Below are positions 46,622 to 56,406 of a DNA stretch of 64,000 bases, piece by piece. How positions within the stretch are numbered: position 1 is the first letter of the stretch; every line of letters starts with the position of its first letter. Position numbers and translations under genes: made by a program. Source of the DNA: Leptasterias polaris (lineage: Eukaryota; Echinodermata; Asteroidea; Forcipulatida; Asteriidae); the NCBI GenBank assembly GCA_037783415.1, contig JAZGTN010000150.1, positions 1,736,001 to 1,800,000 on the forward strand. Direction: 5' to 3'. The notes beneath the pieces were generated by a model. The model had not been told where the DNA came from, searched no databases, and saw nothing but the letters and a program-made list of their open reading frames with translations.

Positions 46622-46810
46622 TCGAGTGCTGGGTAAAACTATTCACACATATTTTGGTCATTTTTTTACACATTTATGGGTAAAAATTGCTGTTGGGTAA
46701 ATGTTAGGCTTCACCAATGTTGGTGAGAAGTTGAGTCATTAAAGTTTGGTAATCTTTACCCAACAAAAGGGTACATAGTGCTTGCTTTAATCGTCATACT
46801 AGATGTTGGG
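46601..46810. repeat. Left terminus and TTGGGTAA subterminal repeats of Element 2
   Basis: After the terminal CACTGTAAAAA, words such as GGGTAAAAC, GGGTAAAAATT, TTGGGTAAATG, TTTACCCAAC and TTGGGTATAA recur within about 200 bp in both orientations. This parallels the GGGTCAAA array of Element 1, with a different word. Confidence 0.7.
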
Positions 46811-47499
46811 TATAAAATCAGCCATAAGCCCACCAGTTGGTTACTTTGACATGATTGAGGGCGCTAAATAACCAACAATCTGACACAATATGCATCGAGA
46901 ATGTCATGTTCGCGCATGCTACTGGAGAACTTGTGAGCAATCATGGCGGAGGTTAACACGCTTGAAGAGATTCTTCATGGATGGGGGCTCGACGAGCTGA
47001 TCAAAACATTCACAGGTAATATTTGGAATACTTCTCACAATGAATTCAATGTAGATGACAAGATCATGGCTCACATACGCTATTATTTAGAAATAACAAC
47101 GGTAAACTTGGTGCACACTACATAGCGTGTGTGACACAAGTCACTGACAGTGACAGTAACTCGAGTAGGCCTAGCCCATAGGGATAACGTTAAAGATAAA
47201 AGTCAAAACAAACCCTTTTTTTCAAATTGGTTGTTGTTAAAAGTATGGTATGGCGTTTTTTGCTTGTTTGTTTGTTAGACATTTGGTTCGTTTGTATATG
47301 TGTGTGTGTGTTTTTTGTCAGTTTTCTTCCTTTTGTTTTTGGTTTTTTGCTTTTTAATTTTTTGTTAAAACAATTTTCAGCAGACAACTTGCCATAACTC
47401 ATCTATCCAACTTTTGAGCAACGTTAGAGCTACTAACGTTCAACTTTTAGGCAAAAGTCCTAGTTTCTTTCATTAGTTGGGTTATTGTATATGCGTAAT

Positions 47500-47790
47500 A
47501 CCCAATGTTTGAGTGGGATATTTCTTCCAATAAAAGTTGGGCAATGTCAACACCCATCATGCCCAACTTTTGAGTAGGGTTCCTGCAATAGTAATACTAG
47601 TTGGGCAAAAAACATTGCATGACATGTCATTTATGCAAATTTAAGTTGAATTTTATTTTAAACATGCCAAATTTAATCATGCCCAACTGTTGAGTAGGGT
47701 TCCTGCAAAAGTATTACTCGTTGGGCAAAAAAACATTGCATGGCATCTAATTTTATGCAACTTTAAGTTAAACTTTAATTTAAAGAACTG
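47500..47790. repeat. TTGGGCA repeats and a 122-bp tandem duplication in intron 1 of Element 2
   Basis: Two units at about 47555-47675 and 47677-47795 share CATGCCCAACT(T/G)TTGAGTAGG, GTTCCTGCAA, TTGGGCAAAAAA and CATTGCATG. The surrounding sequence (47475-47600) has further TTGGG/CCCAA words. These resemble the element's terminal words and may derive from a copied or internally moved subterminal region. Confidence 0.7.
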
Positions 47791-48536
47791 TCCATGTTTT
47801 TACATTTTCTAATGTGTAGTGTCTATTTTTACTTAGCAGTAGATGTGTTGGCACTGGTATAATATATTGGCACTGGTATTCTTGTAGTTTTTGTACATGT
47901 ACTTGCAGTTTTGCACTGTACATGTAGCATATATTTTACGTTATTTTTACTGGGGCTTTCTGGACATGGGCAGTGACTGTCTTTTTGGACTTAAAATCAT
48001 AGCGCCTACCTAGAATTTTTTTAGTCTGGTGCCGCGTCAACATAGTCGTTGAGACTTTGTGTTTTTGAGATAGAATTCTTACCATTTTACAATTTAGGAC
48101 TTACTAGGCCTTATTGACTGCACTGTTTTATTATAGTTACTAACACTGTATAGCAGTTGTGTGTGTGATGATCATTTTGCTCAATTTTAAGTTTAAGTGC
48201 CTCATACTAAATTAAAACAATTAAATTAAATCACTAGGATATGTTATAGTACACAAAAACATTCAGCTGTTTTTTATCACCCCAGCACTTGAGAAAACTC
48301 TTCTTAATGTATTTAAATTTTTGTAACTAGTAAAACATTCTGAGTAGAAAATTTAGTATCAGTTATGTTTTATTTATTTTTCACACAGATAATGCAATAG
48401 ATATAGAAGCCTTGGAGCTGTTAAGAGAAGAGGACATTACACCGCTAATTCCAAAAGTTGGGTTGCGAGTTAAGTTCTTGGCAAAGTGGAAAAAGCAAGT
48501 GAGTTGTTTGCCTTTTTAGTATTGTAAGAAGAAACT

Positions 48537-50967
48537 ATGTTGTGCTACAAGTGCTTATCTGAAGTCCATGGGGGAATTAAGGGTCTTTTCAATCACCTAA
48601 AATACATCCATAGTTTACATTCTGGTGCATCAACATTTGTCATATGTAGACAAGATGGCTGTATGGCATCATTTTCTCATTTATCGTCATATCGACGTCA
48701 TATCTTGGCAAAACATGCAGACATGCAAGAACATACCCAAGGTGGAGAATCAGAAAATGAGCATGGCGCTGATGGATTTGAAGGAATGGACGTGCAAGAT
48801 AATGAATGTTTGGCTGAAGATGGACAAACATGCAAAGATACTCTTGCTGAAGCAGTTTCTTATTTTGTAGCGAACATGAAAGCAACTGCTATACCATATT
48901 CCAATGTGCAACAGATCATATATGAAGTTGAAGGGCTGGTGGAGATCATTGCTAATCATCTACAGCATAAGCTTTCCTCTATTGTGGAAGAGGTTCAAAC
49001 ACAATTCAAGGAGGCAAATCTCTCCAAATTTGAAACAGTTTTTCAAGAATGTGAGGTTGTAAAAAAAACCTTTGAAGGCCTTCGACAAATACTTCAAAGA
49101 TAAGGGATATTTCATCAGCCCAGAGGAAAGGGTGCTGGGTCAGTCATTCACATCACAGAGTGATACCTCAACTGGAGGAGTAAAACAGAAAGTTAAAAAT
49201 GACAGCTTCCAATATGTTCCCATGAAGAAAACACTCAGGAAACATCTGGAGCAGCCAGGAGTGATGGCTGCAATTCTTCATCAACAACCCTGTGAGGATG
49301 GCTTGTTGTTACAGTCCTATCGCGATGGAAGTTACTTTAAGGGTAAATTTTCTGCAAGTGCCGATGTTGTCATCCCTATTCTATTGTATTGTGATGATTA
49401 TGAAACGGGGAACCCCCTCGGTTCTAAAAAAGGATTAAATAAACTCACTGGCTTTTATATTAGTCTGCTTTGTCTGCCTGCTCAGTTCCAGGCTTCTCTT
49501 AGTAACATTTTATTGGCAGCGTGTGCAAAAAGATCTGAAGTTGCCAAATATGGCATTGACAGCATACTATCAGTGATGGTGAAAGACCTAAATGATATCG
49601 AAAGACAGGGAATAGAAGTTTCTTGTCAATCCTATTCAGGCTTGGTAAGACCAGTTGTTTTTCAGGTGATAGGTGACAACTTAGGTCTTCATGAAACACT
49701 CGGTTTTGTAGGTAGCTTCAGTGCTAACTATCCTTGTCGGTTTTGCAAGATCACTAAAAAGCAACTTGTAGAAGATGTGTCACTTTTAAGAGACAAAAAC
49801 AGCTTTGAAGCAGACCTTGTGTTGGACAATGTCTCAAAGACAGGGATCAAACGGTCTTCTGAATTGAATAAGTTGACTGGCTTCCATGTCACCGACAATC
49901 ATGTAACTGATGTAATGCATGACTTACTTGAGGGTATTTTCCCACTTGAAATAAAACTTACTCTTGGTGAGCTCATTGATGAAGGATGTTTTACTCTTGA
50001 AGAAGTAAACAATCGCATTTCTTCATTTGGCTATGGGTTTGCGGATAAAAAAAGTAAACCAAGTATAATTCAGGATTCAGCACTCAGGAATCCATCAGGT
50101 TCAAGTGGTCAGAAGGCTGCACAGACAAGAATCTTAGGTTTGTATCTTCCCTTGATCATTGGTGACTTGGTAGATGAGGAATCTGATGTGTGGGAGATGT
50201 TCCTGTTGCTGCTTGACATATATAAAATCGTAGTAGCTCCACGCATTAGCCATGCAGGCGTATACATTTTGAAAGCTTTGATTGCAGACCATCATCGGCT
50301 CTTTCTGAGCCTCTTTCAAGACCGTCACCTGATCCCGAAACAGCATTTTTTAATCCACTACCCTCGGGTAATACAACTTCTTGGACCTCTGGAACAGTAC
50401 TCAAGTATGCGCAAAGAGGGCAAGCACAAACCTTTTAAAAGGTGGGCTCGAGCTTGTAACAATTACAAGAATGTTGCAAAGACAGTCAGTATCAGGCATC
50501 AGCAGCAACAAAGCTATACTTTTTTACTGAGGAAGCCATTGAACAGTGAAATAGAAGTAAGGGATCAGATTTCTGTTCTGGTTTCCTCTCTGGATGAAGT
50601 GAATGATGTGTGTTCCTTCCTTGGGTGTGGAAAAGATGCTCAAGTCATTTTGTCAGGAAGTGTTTCCATTCAGACATACACATACAAACCAAACTGCATG
50701 ATTCTGGTTGACTGGAATGCCAAAGAGCCACAATTCTCACAAGTAAAGCATATCATAATAGTTGATAGCAGTATCTACTTTGTCCTACGGTCATGGCATA
50801 CCAAGTATTACAACAGGCATAGACACTCTTATGCTGTGGAAGAGTCTGAAAGTATTTTCATCAAACAGCCCAAAGAACTTCTCGTGTGCAGACCATTCCA
50901 TGCAACTAAGTGCAGTGGTAAGGAGGACTCTTCGTGGTACATCATAACACCATTTAACCTTGTATGA
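48537..50967 (+). pseudogene. Transposase-like gene of Element 2, nested in intron 2; one frameshift in an A8 run
   Basis: ATG at 48537 starts MLCYKCLSEV, immediately before two C2H2 fingers (CYKC...HLKYIH and CRQDGC...HILAKH), as in Element 1. The first frame runs to 49103; homology to Element 1 continues in the +1 frame from about 49060 to TGA at 50967, total about 810 codons. The switch falls at GTTGTAAAAAAAACC (49054-49068), an A8 run. Core motifs match Element 1: CDDYETGNPLGS (about 49390), IGDNLGLHETLGF then CRFC (49668-49750), MHDLLEG (49915), DHHRLFLSLFQDRHLIPKQH and MRKEGKH (50406). The C-terminal part has FVLRSWHTKYYNRHRHSYAV. Identity to Element 1 is moderate, so the elements are old relatives. 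Cellular role: presumably DNA cutting and joining at the element ends in the nucleus. Confidence 0.82.
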
Positions 50968-53617
50968 TGATACTCAGTATTACTGTACTGGTATGTTTAA
51001 TACAGAACCATTATTATTATATTTTTTTTCCTCACTAGATTTATCGGGTGGCTAGTCAAATTACTTTGTCTTCGTGGAGGGGGGGGGGGGGGGGGTGAAA
51101 ACATGAAACAGACTACTGTAAAAGTGATTGTAAGAAGCATGGTTATTCAGTTTTCTTGTAAAAATGTTGTGATATAAACTACTTTTAATTTAAATGTACG
51201 ATGCTTTTCTTTGAGACAATTCCAATTTCATCTGGCAGAAGGAGTAGCAGTAATTTAGTAATTAATCATATATTTAATCTAGCCCCTTTAATTTTGTTGT
51301 ACAGTTTGGACCTCGGGTAACAGCAATACCAATTCAGCTACCAAGGGATATGCTTGACTTTGGAACGGCTTCTTTTGATTGTCAGTCAATGCTGAGTTCC
51401 AGTTCGGACTTCAGTGAAGTTGCACCTGTGTTAGACACACCAGTATCAGGGGATGTTTCTAGTGCAGCCTCTTTGTCAGACTCGGACAGTTGGGCTTCTT
51501 TTCCATTGTCACAGATGTCACCCCCACCCATGAAAAGACAGAAGAGACTTTTGTTTGTAAGTAAATATTTTGTTTTTAAACTTAATTATCTTAAATTTTT
51601 ATGCAGATAGAGCTTCTGTTTTTTCATTGTGTGTAGCTCAATGGTTGTTTGCTGATTTTGTTTTTAATAGTTTTACAGCAGCTTTGCTAAAAGATGAGCT
51701 TCATGAAGTCGCACAAGAAAAGTGAAGACAAGAAAGGGTTGCCATTTATTGAATAATCACCCTACATATATGCCGTTGTGTTGGAATTATAAGTATACCA
51801 ATGGTAGACTTGAACATTGATATTTGCATATTTTGTGTATCCCTTTCCTTACCCATAATGTATAAAGAGACATATTACCATCTTTACCACACACAGTTTC
51901 CTTAGGACAATGCACAACTTGCATGGGAAAACCCCCTGACATTCTCAGTTTTAAAAAGGTGACCGAATTCCATTGGGAAACAATAGGGGCCTTGGGAAAG
52001 GGACAATTTTGAAATGACATGTATGAAAGCAATTAAGATAAATTTGAAGGACTCCTCACCTTTTCCAGTGTGTACAACGGTATACCTTGCATATCAATCT
52101 ATAAAAGACTATAGCAATTTTATCCAATCTTCATATATATCACTGTTCAACAGGATACCAAGAAGATTCTTAGTGAATCTCCAGAAGGAAAGAGTGTCAC
52201 TCGGAGCATTGAGCAATCTGGATTCATGACGAAAAAAGTCAGGCATCAACTAGTCAGGATATTAGTGAGCTACTTGATTTCCCATCATGGAAAAAAGTAA
52301 GTACATGTCTAATAAGGCTATTCAAATATAAAGTTGGATTTTGTTAATGACAACATGGATGCGGGAACCTTCACACCAATTTTGTAAAAAAGAGAAACAT
52401 GTTCAAATGACAAGAATGATGTTCATGATTGATACGTGCTCCAAAAAGGTTTTAAAATAAAAAGAAAAGAATATAAATTTATTTGAAAAATTACAGTGTC
52501 TTTTGAAAAGTGTTAGATTTACGTAACCAAGAATGACAGAATGGCCTGGAAAGGGATGACAGAAATAACAAAAGAAAGTTTTCAAATGCTGCTTAATCAA
52601 AATTCTCAATCCAGAGTGTTTTTGGGGCAGTCAAAACTTAAAAACTAATGAGGTTTAAAAGAAATTACATGTTCATGACAGTAAAATAAGTCTTGTATGA
52701 GCAAGGCCAGTCAATAAGTCATAAACATGCCTGTTCCTGTTTGTTGAATTGTGCTTGCTGAAATTTTTGTTAATTCATATACCTTCTACAAATTGATGAC
52801 AACATGTTTGTCCTTAGTATACAATTCCTGAAAACACAGACCAAAATATATGGCAGTGTACTAAGTACTTCATTTTGTTAGTACTATTCCGTTAAATCCT
52901 CTCCCATGTCACACTTTATTCTCATTATTATAGAAATGGCTGTGTTTTAAGCAAGTATTTGTTTTGATGTTACAGCCCTGGTGCATTTGAAAAGAGTGCT
53001 CTGGCTGAGAGTGTGATTGCTGCATTCCCAAGCCTGAAAGACCCTCAAGGAATCACAGGATATGTAAGTATTAATGTTTGCCTTATTGAAGGGCAACCCA
53101 TCCGAATCAGAGAGGCTTGTACAATTGAATGGCCCTAGTCATCACCACGACTATTAAAGCTTTTATCTGAAGATTGGAAATAGTATGCACACTTGGTTCA
53201 CTTAGCTCATGAATATTCATATATTCTACATTAAATTTCAATAATTATTAAAATTTGGTGTACATACTTTCATCTTGGAAGGTTATGAGACAATCAACTT
53301 CATATGAAGTATGGCAAATTGTGACTGTCCACCACAAATGGGCCTTAAAGTCAGTATAATAATATTGAGGTATGTCCAACAATAGAAACCACATGATTTA
53401 GTCACAAACAGTGACGTTTTATTTTCTGTCCACCAAGCAACACAAACACTTAATGTACTATTTTAAAACTTATTTTCAGGAGTCTTTACTTGCCAAATAA
53501 TCTAAACCCCAACTTTTTAGCCCATTCCTGGCGGATGGTCACAATTGTCATTGCATGTGAAAAACAATTAGACCTGTCTGTGTAATTTACATATGCTTTG
53601 TCATTGTTTTACTAAAG

Positions 53618-53731
53618 GAAGCCTTTTACACTAAAGGATCCAAAGGATGCCCTGCAGGTGGTTATCTTGAAGAACACTTGCGGTATGTGAGGAAAAATAT
53701 GATAAGGAAGGAGGAAGTTGGAGAGCATCAA
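53618..53731 (+). other. Exon 6 of the Element 2 gene, insertion target of Element 3
   Basis: The exon begins after ACTAAAG with GAAGCCTTTTACACTAAAGG and reads EAFYTKGSKGCPAGGYLEEH. At 53732 the sequence changes to CACTCTAAAAACTTAAGTGT, a terminus identical in its first 11 bases to Element 1. The corresponding Element 1 exon continues about 50 bases further, so the break is inside a coding exon. Confidence 0.85.
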
Positions 53732-53885
53732 CACTCTAAAAACTTAAGTGTTGCATTTTAACAATTTCGAAGTGTTACTCCCCAAACAACATTGAAAGTG
53801 TTGTGAAACTGGTACTTTAACTCTTAAAATGTTGGATTGAAAGTAACTCGCGATGTGCATTTAACAGTTTGTGAAGTGTTGGAGA
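53732..53885. repeat. Left terminus and AAGTGTT subterminal repeats of Element 3
   Basis: AAGTGTTGC (53745), AAGTGTTAC (53780), AAGTGTTGTG (53807), then GTGAAGTGTTGGAG (53875). The first 11 terminal bases equal those of Element 1. No GGGTCA or TTGGGTAA words occur here. Confidence 0.65.
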
Positions 53886-55520
53886 GTTTTCCCACAGTAG
53901 CGCATGCGCAAGAAAGAATGACGTGAAATCTCGCAATTTGATTGGATAAGAGTTCGCGGTTAATTTCCGGGCTAAAAGTGACAAACTTCAGCTACCGGTT
54001 AGAGCTGTCATCCAGCTGTCATCGGCGCGGAAAAATCGTCTCCATCCAAGCAATTTAAACAAGGTAAGATTATTTATACCATACTCATGTCACGTAAAAT
54101 GAAACACTGTTTGTTTGGATGCTATTATTTGTTTGGTATCATTCCAAATTACATAGGATTTTTAACGAATAATAACTTCAATTTGTCGAAATTGTAACGA
54201 TAATGTTAACATACACTTGTGTACAGTCTTCTACGTATGTACGTCATGTACAGTCAGTACGAAGGCCGATTCTGACTCTGGGGAGTCGCCATATAATCTC
54301 CACATACTGAGATGGACTGGGCAGCATGAATTACTTAAAGTGAGCCCACCTGAAGATGTTTCTCCTGTCCTGTCAAGTGATTGAAATTTTGCCTTATTAA
54401 AATGTCCTAGTTATCCGGAACTGGTCAAACTCGAACGCCTGTACCTAGGTATACCTAATTTACTCATTTGCTTTTTACCAATCCTAACATTTAGTAACAA
54501 TACATTAACATTGAAAGTAACTTGACTCGCGATGTGCTTTTTTACAGTTTATAAAGTGTTGGAGAGTTTTCCCACAGAAGCGCATGCGCAATTTGTTAAC
54601 GTAGGCCCGGGCCCAGGGACTGAGAAGCCTTCCTAACGTTACGTTGTTGAGTGCAAACCAGCCAGTCACACAAGCTAGAAGTTTGCGCGCGCAATTTTGA
54701 AGCTTGCGCACACAAGCGCCAAGCTTGTGCTGGTCAATTTTGCGCACTTTAAGTTTCCATAGCGGATGAAGATTGCGCTCTGCATTATTTTGTCAAGCTT
54801 ATTGGCATAATTTTTCAGAGGGTAACAAATAAAGATAACTCCAATCGAACTCGAAAGTTAGGATATCTGAGACTATGACTCTATGTCTTTGATCATTATG
54901 TTATCCAGTAGTAGCCTAGATTTGTTGTTGACAGAGTTCCTGGAGTCTGGACAACGCCAATTTGATTGTTTTTAAAACTTATTTTCAAGGCTCTTCTTAA
55001 TTAAATTCTTGGTGATTCATCATATTAATTATTATTACTAGGACTAGTATTACAGTGATGATTGAAGCATAATACACTAGGTTGCAAGACTGACTTTTGA
55101 TTCATGGGCAAAACCCAAAGAAATTCTTCAAGCTTGAAGTTTGCCCAAGGCTTAAAATTTGCTTGTGATTTCCTGCCCACAGCACAGGTTAAAACCCAGG
55201 CTAAAAAGTGACAAACTTCAGCTACCGATTGTTTGGACCCATCATCCAGCTGTCATCGACGGCGAACGAATCGTCTCCATTGAAGCAAATTAAACAAGGT
55301 AAGATTATTTATACCATGCTCATGTCATATAAATGAAACACTGTTAGTTTGGATGCTATCGTTTGTTTGGTATCAGTCCAAATTACATAGGTTTTTTTGA
55401 CGAATAATAACTTCAGTTTGTCGAAATTGTAACGATAATGTTAACATACAATCTTAAAAATCTTAACAAAAACATTAAAAGTAACTTAACTCCCGATGTG
55501 CTTTGAACAGTTTGTTCGAA
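53840..55520 (+). promoter_or_regulatory. Repeated promoter/first-exon region of Element 3
   Basis: A block with GATGTGC...ACAGTTT, GTTGGAGAGTTTTCCCACAG and GCGCATGCGCA (NRF1-like) occurs at about 53845-53910 and again at 54510-54595, with a partial third start near 55475. A block beginning AAAAGTGACAAACTTCAGCT and ending in AAACAAGGTAAGATTATTTA occurs at 53985-54080 and 55201-55310. The AAACAAG|GTAAGA boundary looks like a splice donor, so there may be two alternative 5' untranslated exons (donors at 54064 and 55299) feeding the acceptor at 56378. A TGATTGGAT CCAAT-like word precedes the first. Confidence 0.55.
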
Positions 55521-56378
55521 TGCGTTCAATTTTTTTGATTTATTACGATTTAGTAACATATTACAACAAAACTCACTTGTGATCGATGGAGCAGGGGGGT
55601 GGGCGGAAGGGGTATTGCGCAATTACTTGCAATCGCGGTTTGGGTACACTCCATTTTAGAAAGAGGTCATGACAGTTTAAAAAACAAAAAAAAAAAAAAA
55701 AACATGCATACCGTTAAAATTCTCTCTTTAACAATACCAAAAACATGAAAATGTGGCTGATATGAGCGTCAAGTGTGATCATTGGAGGGCAGTCATCATG
55801 GCGCAAATGAAATTGCCGCATTAGTGAAATGGCTGCGCGATATGCAGTGAAGGCTTCAATGTGCCACGCTTGTCACAACACAAGAGCTGCGCATTGTACA
55901 GCACGGCCATTTCAATGGGTTTTCACATGGAACGGTTTGTGTCGGAATTAAAAGCATGGTCATTATTACCGTTGATCGCATTGCCGCATAATCCATCATG
56001 GCAGCTGTTGAACGACAGCTGGTCTTTACCATGTTTACCTGAGAAAATAATCGCCGCATAGAGAGTGCAAAATTAACTGACCAGATGACTCTAAACTTTA
56101 ACATCGGTTCCGCTCTCTACATCGTTCTCATTCTGATTATGTAGCGAGAACCAGTTTTTATTCGTTTTTTCCAAATTAAATAATGCACAGTTACGATGGT
56201 CTTCTGATTTAGACCACTTTCCATGTTAACATAAACTGTACTCTATTCAAATCTGCCTATTATCAAGCATATTTTTTATTGTGTCAAGCATACATATTAA
56301 CAGCAACTTTTCAATTTTTCCAAAACAATTTATTGGATATTTAGAACTTCTTTGCTATCTTGTTTTAATTATCTGCAG
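55521..56378. other. Intron sequence upstream of the Element 3 coding start
   Basis: Contains a long A run (about 55680-55702) and a GC-richer stretch with ATGGCGC and CATGGCAGC words (55790-56010). Short frames on both strands overlap without motif support. No gene seen. Confidence 0.4.
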
Positions 56379-56406
56379 ATTTCTGCTTGGAAGTGTATGG
56401 TTAGCC

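Larger units (their letters stand above)
46601..53731 (+). mobile_element. Element 2: SAMD3-carrying transposon, left part
   Basis: Begins CACTGTAAAAAAAATGGGTA, one base different from Element 1 in the first 11. Subterminal words TTGGGTAA and TTACCCAA recur to about 46810. It contains SAM exons, a transposase-like gene in the intron behind them, then downstream SAMD3-like exons, in the same order as Element 1. At 53732 a third terminus interrupts coding exon 6, so the rest of Element 2 lies right of Element 3 and beyond the window. Its insertion broke the TTF-type gene at 46600. The target duplication cannot be checked here. Confidence 0.85.
46943..53731 (+). pseudogene. SAMD3-like gene of Element 2, interrupted in exon 6
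   Basis: Exons 46943-47015, 48389-48498, 51305-51556, 52154-52296, 52976-53063 and 53618-53731 join with phases 1,0,0,2,0, the same as Element 1. Exons 1-2 form the SAM domain (LEEILHGWGLDELIKTF, ITPLIPKVGLRVKFLAKWKK). Exon 3 is Ser/Asp-rich and ends in a basic PPPMKRQKRLLF, longer than its Element 1 counterpart (84 against 37 codons). Exons 4-6 carry SEKSV-like helices and EAFYTKGSKGCPAGGYLEEH. The open frame stops being native at EVGEHQ, where Element 3 starts. Exons 7-10 are not in the window. Intron 2 (48499-51304) holds the transposase gene. The exons present have no stop, so the copy was probably functional until interrupted. Confidence 0.82.
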
